Positions 10,780 through 23,300 of a stretch of DNA of 64,000 nt are shown in pieces; the first letter of the stretch is position 1, and the number at the start of each line of letters is the position of its first letter. The position numbers and the translations under genes were made by a program. The notes under the pieces were generated by a model. It ran no database searches. It was not told the DNA's origin and was given only the letters and a program-made list of their open reading frames with translations. The stretch spans positions 15,858,148-15,922,147 of the forward strand of contig CM061914.1 of the NCBI GenBank assembly GCA_031002005.1, in the 5' to 3' direction. Origin of the DNA: Vandiemenella viatica (Eukaryota; Arthropoda; Insecta; Orthoptera; Morabidae).

Positions 10780-13700
10780 TTTACCCAAGGCAAAACTGAG
10801 ACGGCTTCAGAATTACTTGCAATTTTTTTAAAATTTGAGATATCATCTGAATCGTCGTCATCAGAACTAGTTCAACACGTGACGGAAGAAAACATTTTAT
10901 AGAAGTTCCTCAGACGAGGATGATGATAAGGAGCTGTATGTACGAGAAGATTTTGCGGGAACTGCACCACTTTCGGAACCTGCCAGAAACTGGTACTAAC
11001 CTGTTGAAATTTACATCAGTCGCTTCGTCAATATGTCCTCATCACGTTTTGCGAGCATACATTCCGGAAAAGTTGCGAGGAATTTAATTAAAAATGACGA
11101 AAAATGACATGACGAATAGCCGTTACATGCCGCCAACGTTGAAAAAATCAGTGACAGTCTCTTAAAATGTTGATTTAATCCTTTGTTGTAATAATTTCAT
11201 GCCTTTTCAGCTCTACTCCTTTTTAAAAACTCGCACAAAATTGACAAACACGCAATATTTATCCGAGTTGTAATACGATGATGACCGTCATCTTACATAG
11301 CAACGAGTAACCAGAGATAATCGATTGCTTCCATTGTAAACAAATACGCCTTTGCGTGTTGGATGCCACATAGCCAAAATTTCTTAATTTTTTATCTCTT
11401 CGTCCAGGCCGTATTTCAACCTAACCACGATTTCTATAACAAAACCAAACTGTTTAGGTTGAAATGATCCCTGTACCGATAATTTTTATGTTATTTTAGC
11501 AGTTCTGAAAGCATTTAGTAGGTGCTCAGCCTTTCTTATTTCGGCATTTTTAATTAAATTTCTAGCCATTTTTCCGCAATGTTTGATCGCAAAACGTGAA
11601 GAGGACATGTTGACGAAACGACTGATGTAAATTCCAACAGGTTAGTACCAGTTTCTGGCAGGTTTCGAAAGTGGTGCAGTTCCCGATTTTGCTACGGCTG
11701 CAACGTCGTCAATACTTCAAAATTGGGTATACCATCCATATCACCACCGTCGCCTTTTAAAAGTACAAATTATGGTAATATTTCAAAATGGTCGCTCAGA
11801 GATGTAATAATTATTCGTGCAACGAAAAAATCCAAGAAAAAAATCATGGACTTCATTTTCCAAATACGTTTTCAAAGAATAATGTCAAATGAAGAAACTT
11901 ACAAAAGAAGACGGCCTGTTTACTCGAAATCTGCATATAAAGTATATTGATTTTACTCTTGTTTATGCAACAGAAGGTCACATTCTGATTGGGGAAAAGA
12001 AGAATTTGATGACTGGAGCTACTTATCAAGGAGTCTAAAATCTCGTGAAACTTCCTCAATTCACCAGCACACCATGCTGAGTTGGAAAGAAGCGTTGATT
12101 CGACTAAAGAACTTTAGTGTAATAGACAAGCATTTGTAAATATAGACTGAAGAATAAAAATCACGGTTGGCTGCTATCATCGCTGCTATCCTCGAATAAG
12201 TGATGTAAAAAATATTATTTTTAATACGTAATAATTTCTTGTTCAGTGGAAGCTTTGGATCTGAAACACTAAATACTTCTAATAGTGGTAACTAACTGAA
12301 TATATTCCAACTGCTAGGAAAATATGACACTGATGGAGCATCTCCGCCGTATTGCTAATAAGGAGACTAACGTCTATTATTTTGGAAAATGTGTTCAAAA
12401 CGTATGAAGTTCTTAATATCCATCTTGACTATGATTAAGTCATCTAAATACTTTTCCATCATACTGAACTCGTGTTGTCAGTCACGTCGAACAACTATCT
12501 TTAACATTGCTTTTGTTGACACTGTTGAAGATGAAGTGCGTGAGTGTGTCATTGCGCCAGTAAGTGACTCTAGAACCCGAGATCCTGCATATTAATGATA
12601 CTTTACAAAAAGTTCGATTTGGATATGAACGATTGCGAGGCCAAAGATATGACAGTGAATCCAATATGACAGGAGGAAACAAAGGTGTCCAAAGCAGAAT
12701 TTTTAACCAGTATCTTTCCAAGCATTTTTTAATCCATCTAGCTGTCATTAAATTTGGTATTAGCAGGTGACGCCAAAACATCAATTAGACCGGTTTCCTT
12801 GTCCGGATTTCTTTAAAGAATATTTTTTGATTCTTTCGATCAACAAAGCGATGGGAAGTAGTCGTCAAGAACTTAGAAGGACAATCGCCTAAAAAAATTG
12901 CGAAAATCGATCGGAGAATAAAATTTCTAGCCACGCTGCAGTTCGTTATCACTATTCTTCAGTTGGTGACGCCCTTCTGGAAACGAATTTTTGCATTTGC
13001 AGCAACAGAGGTCTTGTCCCTGAGACAGATGATGGAGCAATTTGAATTCATAGTTACAATAGTGACTTGGTGTAATACATTGTTTCAAGTAAATATGGTA
13101 AGGGAGACTATCCAGGATGAAAGTAGATTCATGAAACGCTCCTCAATTGCTGGGAAAGTGCTCGGAATTTTAGAGAGAGTACCAAGGCTATTCGTCTGCT
13201 GTGATAACAACTACAGGAATTGGTTCGCAGACTGGTATGTATCCTTTTATTAAGCCAGTCAGATCCCAAAGAAAACAATCAGATTTTTTTAAATACTAGG
13301 CTGTAGATGAGATAGCAACAGATCCCAAAGAATTTTTTTACAATGAACGTTTTTTAGCATGTAATCGGTACAGTTGAGAACGCATCAGTCACTTAATTTC
13401 CACAACTATCTACATTTAATGATATAGTGTCGTTCTTACACATTATCAAAACCATTCCTGAATTGTAATAATTGGAATAATCCTATGCAGATTTAAATAT
13501 GAGTTTATCTAATGAAAAATGTGTGACATCTCGGGTTGTGAATTGGCTAAGGAACTTTCTAACTGAAATTATTGTTGATGAGGCTTCAATCAGCATAATC
13601 GTTTTACGTAATTATACCGATAATTTATGAAAGAAAATGGTTGGTAGGATATATGTATTTCCGAATGTGTGGACAGCACATAGAATTTTGTTGACCACTT

Positions 13701-13870
13701 CTCTAACTGTCGCTAAAGGAGAAAGAAACTTCAGTAAATTAAAACTTATTAACGGTAAACTGGGACTCAAGATATACTTTCAGATTTTGCAATTTTATGT
13801 ATAGAAAATAATATTGCCAAAGGGCAAAAACGATGAAGTTGGCAAACTAGGCCTTATCGTTATTTTATTT
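10780..13870 (+). pseudogene. hAT transposase relic (ZMYM-type/DUF4371 style)
   Basis: Blocks in several frames follow the order of a long hAT transposase. Near 12440-12480 there is SKYFSIILNSC (the xYSVILDxT start of the RNase H fold). Near 12620-12700 there is LRGQRYD followed by NMTGGNKGVQSRI, the strongly conserved loop. Near 13690-13760 there is TVAKGERNFSKLKLINGKL, the ERxFSxLKxIK dimerisation motif. Many stops and frameshifts occur between the blocks, so it is inactive. The upstream part is split by the MITE at 10957-11684. Confidence 0.75.
10957..11684. mobile_element. 728-bp MITE with ~150-bp terminal inverted repeats, exact 8-bp TSD
   Basis: Termini GGGAACTGCACCACTTTC and the inverse at the right end. 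The inverted arms cover about 10957-11105 and 11540-11684 with roughly 90% identity by eye. Identical GATTTTGC lies at 10949-10956 and 11685-11692. Long arms plus an 8-bp duplication, but without CA-type ends, do not fit hAT well; a Mutator-like or P-like origin is possible. No coding sequence. It sits inside the hAT A transposase. Confidence 0.85.
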
Positions 13871-14402
13871 CCCCTTTTGTTTGTTTTAAACATTCTTATT
13901 AGAAGCTATGTAAATTGACGTATGTACACGCGAAGTGAGCATCGAGTACGCCTTAGTAGCGGAAATAAACTTTTTCAAACATATAGTCTTCTTTAATACA
14001 GCTGTTGTTTCTCATTCATACCATTGCTATCGTATACTAATCTTTCTGAAGTTTGAGTTAGGTATAGTTAATATATTAAGACTGTTTTCTAAATTCGGCT
14101 TTGCTCAGTTGGAATTCATAACGCATTCATATACGGAAACAACATTTTCGATCTGGATAAAAGTAGATAGTCAATACATTACTCCAAATTTTATCCTAAA
14201 CTATCCAGCAGTTTCGACGCGAAACGCTAGCAAATATCAAAGAAAACAAACTTTTACATTTTTAATTTTTGCAGGGTGTAAAAAACGTATTTTACCTTCA
14301 GTCTGTCTGTATGAACACCTTAATCGCGAATAAGCGATTACAGATTTGAGGCGCCACAATGAGAATTCGCACCACGTGAAAAACTTGCTGGGGCCGCCTC
14401 TG

Positions 14403-14662
14403 GATATCATGAAGGAACTAAGAAAGCTGAAAAAACATAAAGGTGCTGGTGTAGATAATATTACTACAGATGTCTTGAAAATAACAGGATGTGACATTGT
14501 ACCTTATCTTGAAATATTATTTAAATTGAGTCTGCAATAGTAGTGCCCGTACATAAAGGAGGGGTGAGAAATAGAGTCGAAAATTACAGGCCTATTAGTT
14601 TGACATCAGTGGTAGGTAAATTAATGGAAAGATTGATATGCAACCACATCAGAAATAGTGAG
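14403..14662 (+). pseudogene. CR1 LINE RT, fingers block
   Basis: Reads MKELRKLKKHKGAGVDNITT (KxxGPDGI-type block), then VPVHKGG, then VENYRPISLTSVVGKLMERL (RT block 1-2) in successive frames. It is cut at 14662 by hAT B. The text continues at 20305 with SSRQHGFRQEYSCESQL, as expected for an RT. Confidence 0.8.
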
Positions 14663-14734
14663 CAGGGGCGCCGGCTTTCAGAAAAGCTCATGGGTGCTCA
14701 TACTCTTTTGATGACTCATTAAAAAAATAGCGAC

Positions 14735-15239
14735 GTGTGTGAATCAATTTTGACAGGACTTTCATTTGAGGGTTACATTCATTTGATTTTGGCAAGTAGT
14801 AACAGAATGCTTTTTATTCTGAAAATGTTTAATGTTCCAGGCAAAAAAATCCTCACAATTCTTGACAAACATGAACGAAGTCTTGGTCACCAGGAAGTCT
14901 TACATAATTGTGAAAATATAGTTATAAGCGAACAGACAGGCAGAGTAGGACAGAAATATTTTCTAAATTCTATTCCAGATCAAAATCGTACTTATTCTCA
15001 ACAAAACTGATTCAGCGTTTTTGACGTGTTTTAATAATAAACTTACAGAGTTTCAAGTTTATAACAATAGACGAAAGATAAGTAATTATTTTTATGCTCC
15101 TACTGAAACTCGTAATTTTATTATTGTATTTGATTTGCGTCCGCAAGGATCGGCATCAGTTACAGTTACATCGGGTATAGTTAGAAATGAATATAGACGT
15201 GCAGAGGAGAAGGAAGAAAAGACCGGTAAAACATGCTAG
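14735..15239 (+). other. Open frames without recognised similarity in hAT B
   Basis: Two adjacent frames (91 and 72 codons) follow the left terminus of hAT B. I recognise no motif. Composition is ordinary, and the larger one reads KHERSLGHQEVLHNCENIV, not a known transposase block. It is probably non-coding terminal sequence, and nothing supports expression. Confidence 0.25.
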
Positions 15240-15429
15240 ATTGAAGAATAAAGAAGGGATACTTATCATAATAATATAAAACCTAAACCATTGTATTGTA
15301 TTTTTACTAACAGGAGATATTTATTAATACCTACTTAATGTACACAATTGTACTATGAATAGCATGATCAACATTAATAACTCTTTTTTAGATTTAATAA
15401 TCTGTATGATTATATCAATTTTTTCACAA

Positions 15430-16700
15430 TACGACATATTTCGTCGAAGTACAGCTTTATTTATAAATATATCAGTGATTTCTTCAAGATTCAAATCATC
15501 CAATATTTTTAAGTTTACGCGCACTACCATGCGATCATTCAATCTTTGTTGAGCCATATAATAGAAGATGTGGTAAACGTTTTTGTGTAAGCACCGCGAA
15601 AATTTGTTTGTATAACACTTCTTTTGTAATGTTTAAGTACAAAATCGAAGACCTGGCTGATGGGATTGGGAGCATAGCCGAGCTATTAACTTTTTAAATT
15701 TTATCTTTCAAAATAGTATTTCATAAATATCGATAAAATATATTTAAGGTGTGCATAATAATATTTGCACCTACAAAAAAAAAAAAAAAAAAAAAAAAAA
15801 AATTATATATATTTGGAAAGACATGTGATTTTGGTATGAATTTATACCTGCCAGGCGATCTCGAATGTTATACCAGGGCGCGAGTGAGCAGTATATCGAC
15901 AGCCGGCCACTTATTCGCCCTCTGGTATAACATTCCCGATCACCTGGCAGGGAAAAAGTCCCGCCAAGATGATCTGTCTTTTCAAAAATATTTTTTCCTA
16001 GGTATAAATATTCTGTGTAAACCTCAGCATGCCTCAAATATATTTCTTTCGATATTTATGAAACACAATTTTGAAAGAAAAGAAAACTTTGAAAAGTTAA
16101 TAATTCGGTAAAGCCCACATTCCCATTTGTCAGGTCTTCGATTTTGTTCTGAGACATTTCAAAAGAAGTTCTAAACAAATTTTCACGGTGCCTCAAATAC
16201 CTACCCAAAAATGTTTACCAGCTCTCCGACTCCAGTAGCCTACTCCTCAATAAGTTTTTACTCTCCGTATTGCTGAAAATGATCGTTTTCGGCGGTAGGT
16301 GTCGATAATGGAATGCAGGTATCAAATCTGTAGCCTATATTCGCAATGACAAATTATAAAAGAAACAATGCCTTCCACATTATTCAGTCTGACATTTGTT
16401 GTTCATGCTATATGTAAAAGCAAGTTACCATGAAGAACCAAACAATCCACGTCAAAGTCATCTCTTTCACATAACTGCTGCTTGTATAATTTTGCCACTA
16501 AGAAATTGTTTTATGTTACTGAAATGTGTCAAAGCATTTTTAAGTAAAGCACGAAATCTTCTGTAAAATTTCATATAGCAAGGATCCAGAATTAATATCA
16601 GGAATTTGATAGTAAACAGAGATTCAGTGCAGACTTTTTTAAAACAGTTTTGTTTTCGCTCTGGTAACATCTTTCTGATTTCTAGTGTCGTTTAAAAACA
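15430..16700 (-). pseudogene. hAT B transposase, C-terminal part
   Basis: On the minus strand, 16467-16670 reads ESLFTIKFLILILDPCYMKF (the YLPxLD-type block before the dimerisation domain). Around 16250-16310 there is FSNTESKNLLRSR, matching the ERSFSxLRRIKTYLRSTM pattern after one frameshift. At 15430-15557 there is MAQQRLNDRMVV and LNLEEITDIFINKAVLRR, the usual C-terminal tail after RLxxLxLLSIE. A palindromic insertion (15571-16220) separates the last two. The matching N-terminal part is at 19176-19790. Confidence 0.65.
15571..16220. repeat. 650-bp imperfect palindrome (long hairpin)
   Basis: The left arm (about 15571-15885) and right arm (about 15918-16220) are inverse copies over more than 300 bp, with roughly 75-80% identity and a ~32-bp loop. 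The innermost stem pairs CCTGCCAGG...GAATGTTATACCAG with its complement. Farther out, AAAATCGAAGACCTG, TTTCATAAATATCGA and TGGTAAACRTTTTTG also pair. The two arms encode mirror-related peptides (LPGDLECYTRARVS, LPGDRECYTRGRIS), which confirms the duplication. An A(28) run interrupts the left arm. Confidence 0.85.
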
Positions 16701-17105
16701 TAGTAGTGCACTGTAATTGTTTAGAATAATTTTGAAGGAAGATAAGTTACCTTTTAGGCTAAAACGATTGCAGATAAAGATTTTGAACATCACCAGCTAC
16801 CTGTGGTGACTCAAAACAAGCTTGGCATTTCTGCGAACCACATACGAAGACAATAAGCACTTATTAAAGGCCCATTCACACTAGCGGTCAGCTCAGGTCA
16901 GGCCAGATCAAGTCGTTGACGAGGCCATTTCATTTTAGTTGCTCATAGTGAACAATGCCGTTTTCTACCCTAACGTCAATTAAATCGCAATGATTTTGTA
17001 TCAAGAGCCTAAAAATATGTCAAGATAAAAAAGAGTATTGTTCTGAGTGAATCCAGAGTTTCAAGCGCAAACAGATAAAGAGAAAGAAGAATGATAACTA
17101 CCGGT

Positions 17106-17355
17106 ACCGAGCGGGGCGGTGTAACGGTTAGAGTTCTCGCCTCGCATTCGGGAGGACGGCGGTTCGAATCCCCGTCCGGGCATCCAGATTTGGGTTTTCC
17201 ATGGTTTCCCCAAATCACTCCAGGCAAATGCCGGGATGCTTCCTTCAAAAGGCCATGGCCGAATTCCTTGCCCCCATCCTTGCCCCCCATCCTTTCCCGT
17301 CTCTAAAGACCTCGATGTTAAAAAGAGATGTAAAGCAGTTAAAAAAAAAAAAAAA
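17106..17355 (+). mobile_element. tRNA-derived SINE, full length, 13-bp TSD
   Basis: Head resembles a tRNA gene: an A-box-like GGTGTAACGGTTAGAG and a B box GGTTCGAATCC. Then comes a body (TTTGGGTTTTCCATGG, AAATCACTCCAGGCAAATGC, AAAGGCCATGGCCGAATTCC), a TCTCTAAAGACCTCG segment and a 3' A-tail. It is flanked by perfect 13-bp repeats GATAACTACCGGT (17093-17105, 17356-17368). This is the best copy of a family with at least five other members in the window. Confidence 0.95.
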
Positions 17356-20300
17356 GATAACTACCGGTTACGCCGCGAGAGGCGAGTTGTGCGAAATGCT
17401 TTTGATATTTTAGGGCTAAAAGATTTCGAATTTATTTTAGAAAAATGAATTCTGCTCCAGCAATAATTGATAACATAATTTTAGCAACATGTATTTTGCA
17501 CAATTATTTACGGAAGGATAAAATTTCATGCCATGTAGAAAGTGAATTTCAGGATGAGAGAGAAACCCAACTTTGCAAATATTCTTTGTTTCTATGCTAA
17601 CGCTGGTACAGAAGCATTTGATTCAAAAAATATATTCACAACATTTTTTTTTTTTAATTCGGAAACAGGATCTGTATCTTGACAGTACTAAAATGTGTAA
17701 TAATATTTGAATTTATATTAAAGTTTGCCGACTTTATAATAAACAGAAATAACATACCGTTAAAACATTTATTTTTTATTTATTGCTCACGTCTTTTGTT
17801 GCAGGTATTTGTTTCATTATTGAGAAACCATTTTTAACGTGTGAGCAATGAGTTACCAAGGGTAATGATGAATAACCTACCGAAAACGTTAAAAGAATTT
17901 AAAGTTAAAATTTGTAGAGGGCAAATGTAGGTGAGTGTAGGATAGGCGGAAGTTGGGTGTGTAGGGAAATTGCCACGGGAGCGTGTGCTCCATTGCAATT
18001 AAATTAAATTAAATACAATGCACATGATTTACCCTTGCTTCGATTGGTATAAGATGCAATTGAAGGCCCGTATGCGCTCAGATAACACGCAGAACCAAAC
18101 ACATTTCGAATCATATGTCGAATCTTTTAGTACATCACTGAAAATTTCATACAAATTCTCGGATGATGTTGATAAAAGGCCGATAAAAGTTTCTTGTAGC
18201 TATATTATGCTTAGAATCCACGCAACGAAAGCAGAAAATGACTTGTTCGTTATTGGAAATGCCCTACTTTCATCAACCATAATTGCGTTTTAGACCGAAT
18301 TTTGCACTGTTTTGATTATTATTTTTTTTTTTTATGTAGTACTTCGTCACTCAAAATTGTATATAGCTCGTTAGTGATATTGTGTGACAACGACCTATTG
18401 CAAAGAAGAGTCAGCTTATTAGATACACAAATAAAAAACAAAAGGTTAATTATGAATATAAGGTGGGGAAAGAATTGCTTGCTGAATACTTGAAATGTAA
18501 ATATCTTGGCATTACTTTTGATAACAAGCTTAACTGGGCATGACACATAGGACAGGTGGTAGGAAAAGGTTTCAAAGTTCTGCACTTGTTGGAGAGAGTG
18601 ATGAGGGGATGTACGAGAGAAGTCAAGGAATTGGATACAAAACTTTGGTCAGACCATTGCTTGAATATGGTAGTGTAGTATGGGACCCTCATTTTACGTA
18701 TCAAATACAGGAGTTGGAGAGGGTGCAAAAAAGCGCTGCTAGATATGTTTTTGGAAATTATCGCAGAATGCAATCAGTGACGGATATGATAAAGGAGCTG
18801 GAATGGGATTCATTGCAAGACAGGAGGAGGATGAGGAGAGTCATGGGAGTGTACAGGGCGTATACTGGCGATGAGGCATGGAAAGATATTGGAGTAGGTA
18901 TGAAAAGCAGTGCATGGAAGGGAAAAGATGACCATGACCACAAGCTGGCACTCGATTTCAGGCACAAGGGTGTGGGAAGATTCTCTTTTTTTGGTAAGGG
19001 TGTCAGGGATTGGAATGAGTTACCAAGAGAAATGATGAATAATTTACCGAAAACTTTGAAGGAATTTAAAGATAAAATTTGTAGAGGGCAAATGTAGGTG
19101 GGTGCAGGATAGGGGGAAGATGGGTGTGTAGGGAGATAGCCACCGGAGCCTGTGCTCCATTGCAATTAAATTAAATTATCCGTCGTGCTGAAGCCACCAA
19201 TTTAAGTTGGGAATATCCTGTGATCGCAACTTCAACAATGCAATGTAATTTGAATGGTCGTCTTCGGCTAGAAATTCGGCCATTACAAAACAAACAGTTG
19301 AAATCATTTTTAAGAGGATGGGTCTAGCTGTTTTTATATCTTGGAGTTTACTTTTAGATAACATGCAGTACTTCTTGACGTCACGTTTTAAATTGGATTT
19401 ATGCAATAAACAAAAACAGTGAACGTCAAACTTTTCATACCTTTCTAAAGCTTTGTTCCATGTTGAAGAACTACTTTGAGTGAATGCGTTGATGGACTAA
19501 TCACCTCTTTTTTCGACCCAGAAACGCCATTAGACATGGTTTCTTTACAGATTTGAAAACAGTTCCCTTATATCTCCATTATCATCTGCCATTCATTATT
19601 AAAATTGCCCTTTTTTTCTCTTCAAATGAATTTAGAGAAATAACGTTTTCTGGTTGGATCCTGTGAGCTGCACTAAACTGAGGTACTTCAGGTTTGGGTA
19701 CCTTACGATTTCGAACTATAAATTTATCCCTAACAATTTCCCGAAATAGACACGATAACAATATGCGTGGCGAGATCTTAAAGCACATTCTTTTTACCAG
19801 CTTGACTGACCGAATGAGACACTTTTTTTTTTTTTAGATCTACGGATTTGAGGCCCTAGGAGACTATAACAAGCCCCCCCCCACGAAAACAAAATCCTGG
19901 ATCCGCCCCTGCTTGAGACCACATTGTCCCTATTTGAGACATAGCCACGGCCGCGAAAGCGCTGGCGGCGCGGCGCACGGGCTAGTACTTGCGCGCAGGG
20001 TGAGTTGTTTCGCTTGCTTCTGTGCATACTCTTCTCAAATCCAACCAACATTTACTTATCACACGATGGTGTTACGTATGACACAACGTAGTGTTTATGT
20101 TATCACTGAACGCGCAGTCGCATACGCTCGCATCACAAGCAAGCGCGATCTCGTCGAGACGTCTTGCCTTGCCACGCGGCGTTGGAGGTAGGTAACATCG
20201 GATACCGATTAGTTTTGGTACCTATGCTCATGGGTGCTCTGCACCCACTGTATACCTCTCGTGGGTGCTGAAGACCCCGAGCACCCACAGAGTCGGCGCC

Positions 20301-23300
20301 CCTGTATGTGAGGAACGTAAGTGGTTTTCAAGCAGGCAACATGGCTTTAGGCAAGAATATTCATGTGAATCTCAGTTGGTAGGATACATGCAAGATATTT
20401 CTGATGAAATGGACAAGGGACGTCAAATTGATAGTCTAGCACTAGATCTTTCAAAGGCTATTGACAGAGTGAGCCATAAAACGGTAGTAAATAAGGTAAA
20501 ATCTATTGGAGTGGATCAGATAGTGATTTGCTGGATAGAAGAATTTTTGAAAGGTAGAAAACAGAAAGTTAGGTTATGAAACGCGGTATCAAAGGAAGTG
20601 GAAGTAAAAAATGGGAGTGCCACAGGGTAGCGTATTGGCACCATTGCTATTTATTATTCTAATGAATAATTGTGTTGATTGTTTACTATCTGAAATTAGA
20701 TTGTTTGCAGATGACATAATGCTATATAAAAAAATGAAAACGATTGAGGATTGTAAACAGTTGCAGGATGATCTGGACAGGATATCAACTCAGATTGGTA
20801 AACATGGGGTGAAGATAAATGCAAAGAAGAGTCAGCTTATTAGATACACAAATAAAAAACTAAAGGTTTATGATGATTACTAGACGACTCGTGCGAAAAT
20901 ACGGTGAATATTAAGGTTGAATGCTTGTAATATAATGAAAATTAGAACCGCACTTTTGTAGCAAATATTTAATTGTTTAGTGTAATAGGTGCGCATCAAA
21001 ACATATTACGAAACAATTATGAAAATTTAAAACACACTTTACGTACGACAAACTGTTACTGAACTTAACAGAATACAACCAACCTGAACAAAATGCACAC
21101 AGTATAACAACATCTGTGTGATATGTGTTGCTGTACGAATAAAATGTTTACATTGGAATTGTATAGAAAAATAAAAATGTTACTGTAACAGGAAAAAATA
21201 TCCGAAAAGCTACTTATTGTATAAAAAACAGTTTATTGAAATCTCTGTGGTATCTGCTTCTGCAATCTAGGGACTTGGCTCTGAACTGTATCATACGCAC
21301 GAACACTAAGCTTCAAACTCCAAAAAATTCTTTCTTAATTTATGATTTTACCTAATTGTAGACCTTAATCTTTAAAACGATATGTAATTTATCAATGTTG
21401 GTTATGTATCGAAGGAGATAAATGGCTCATAGTAAAAAATAATTAAAAAGTACATAAATAATATTGATACTTTTGCCCTTTAATGGTCGAATTCCGAAAA
21501 ATTCCTGCCTTAGTATATGATGTCACCAAAGCGGAGATCTTAATCTTTAAAATGATGCTTCGTTTAACGATTTCAAATAGGTATCCAGGTAGATAAATGA
21601 CTTGAGACTCAAAAAACAGTAATTTAGTAATATTGACATTTTAGCCCTTTATGGGTCGAAATCCGAAAAATTCCTTTCTTAAAATATGATGTCAGCAAAG
21701 TGGAGACCATAAGCTTTAAAATGGCTTGTGCCAAAAAAGTACCTTATAGAAATAATATATATGATAAGTTGGGGAAAGAATTGCCTATTGAAGACTTGCT
21801 TCAATAGGCAATTGAATTGAAATATAAATATTTTGGCATTAGATTTGATACCAAGCTTAACTGGGCAGAACACATTGGAAAGGTTTCAAAATTCTGCATT
21901 TGTTGGAAAGGGTGATGAGGGGTTATACGAGAGAATAAAGGAATTGAGTTGCAAAACTGTGGTCAGACCATTGCTTGAATATGGTAGTGTAGTACGGGAC
22001 TCACATTTTGAGTGTCAAATACAGGAGTTGGAGAAGGTGCAAAGAAAGGCTTCTAGATTTGTTTCTGGAAATTATCGTAGAACGCAATCAGTGACAGATA
22101 GTTATTATTGTAAAGTTATCTTATTGCTTAAAACGCTATGGTCAGAGACATTGTAGTTGAGTGTTTAGTGTGAAGTATGCAGCATCTAATCTTTCCATCT
22201 TTGTGATTTGTCATCATACCCCGTTCATAGTTTCATTTAATGCTCCTACATTGTTTAACCTTGAAGCATTAGACATGCCAAACAACTGAATTGATATTCT
22301 AAGCTTTAATATGGTGAAAACCCCATCGAAATTTGCTCCGTAGTTGATCGCCAAAGTGTTTTTTGCTTCTAAAGGCCGCATATTCAAAAAGGTTGAAAAA
22401 CGCTTTTTTAGAGCATCTTCTGAATGGCATGTACTTCGGGCTGCTGTGAAACACTGGCTGAAAATGAAACAAACAGGAAACAGCGTAACAAGACAGAGGT
22501 GAGAGAAACCCAAACGAGACTGCAGCCAGTCTTTTGAACATCACTCCCAAGCGCTCAAGGATTAATTCTTTGGCTGGTATAGCCTCTCCAGACATTAGAT
22601 AAAAATTTGTCGAACAAAAGGAGCATATTCCGAATATCAAAGTGATCGATGGTTGTAATGTGATGACAGCCAGGAGGTCATAAGATAGAGTAGCCAGATC
22701 ATAAAGCATTATCAAAACAAAACAAAAAACAAAAAAAAGAGAGAGAAAGAAGGCACGACATTCCATTTTTCTAGAACTACTTCCAGTTTTCGACGTTCCC
22801 TGTAAACGGACCTGAACACAGTCAGAACAATTGGCGAAAAAGTGCTGATTCACTATACTGATTCCTTTTTAAGCCATCTGAATCACTTCAAAGTCGGATG
22901 ATGTGTGGAACAGTGGAACTATAGTAACTGATTAATACAAAGAATAAAGAAAGAGAGAGTAAGTAACCCCTTGAGTTTTTTTACTGCGGCGCTGTGTAAT
23001 TACACAGTCTTAGAATCGTTACTGTCCCTGCCTACTTCTGCACAATTGAACTTTACACCACAACCGAATTAGATTACTTTGTTAGTACGGTCGCCAAACT
23101 GGGAATATCCGGGATATATCTCTATAGTGAGAGGAGAATAAACAAAATTCTATCACACCTTGATGACATGTACTGTGTGTCACATGGTGATTTATTAATA
23201 TTTATATATTCTCTCAATGTTGTTTGAGGTTGAAGCACTCTGTTCGTAGTTCACTGTCTCCGCCACACACAGCCACCCCCCGCGACTGACATCGCCCGCT

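Larger units (their letters stand above)
10057..14402 (+). mobile_element. hAT transposon A (4346 bp) with exact 8-bp TSD
   Basis: Starts CAGGGGCGGCCC and ends GGGGCCGCCTCTG, which are inverted termini. It is flanked by identical GATATCAT at 10049-10056 and 14403-14410. An 8-bp duplication with CAGRGGCGG ends is diagnostic for hAT. Removing it restores the CR1 reading. It contains a decayed plus-strand transposase and two further inverted-repeat insertions (10388-10635, 10957-11684). Confidence 0.92.
14663..20304. mobile_element. hAT transposon B (5642 bp), heavily nested
   Basis: Termini CAGGGGCGCCGGCTTT (left) and, on the minus strand, CAGGGGCGCCGACTCT (right). Both have a GGGTGCTC motif close inside. 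The flanks ATAGTGAG and TATGTGAG agree at the last five positions. Removing the block joins LINE RT blocks that belong together. It contains minus-strand hAT transposase relics at both ends and later insertions: a 650-bp hairpin, a SINE and two CR1 fragments. Confidence 0.8.
2641..22103 (+). mobile_element. CR1-type LINE split by nested insertions
   Basis: Pieces of a single plus-strand LINE can be read in correct order through this 19.5-kb interval: ORF1 PHD finger (2641-3140), ORF1 esterase (6574-7140), endonuclease (7595-8272), linker (9695-10056), RT (14403-14662, 20305-20882) and the post-RT domain (21758-22103). Removing the intervening blocks restores protein-level continuity at each junction, and several blocks carry target-site duplications. 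Two-ORF structure with an esterase ORF1 is known for CR1-group LINEs. The 3' end is missing: sequence breaks off at about 22101 inside a domain that continues in the sister copy at 18400-19180. All parts carry stops. Confidence 0.8.
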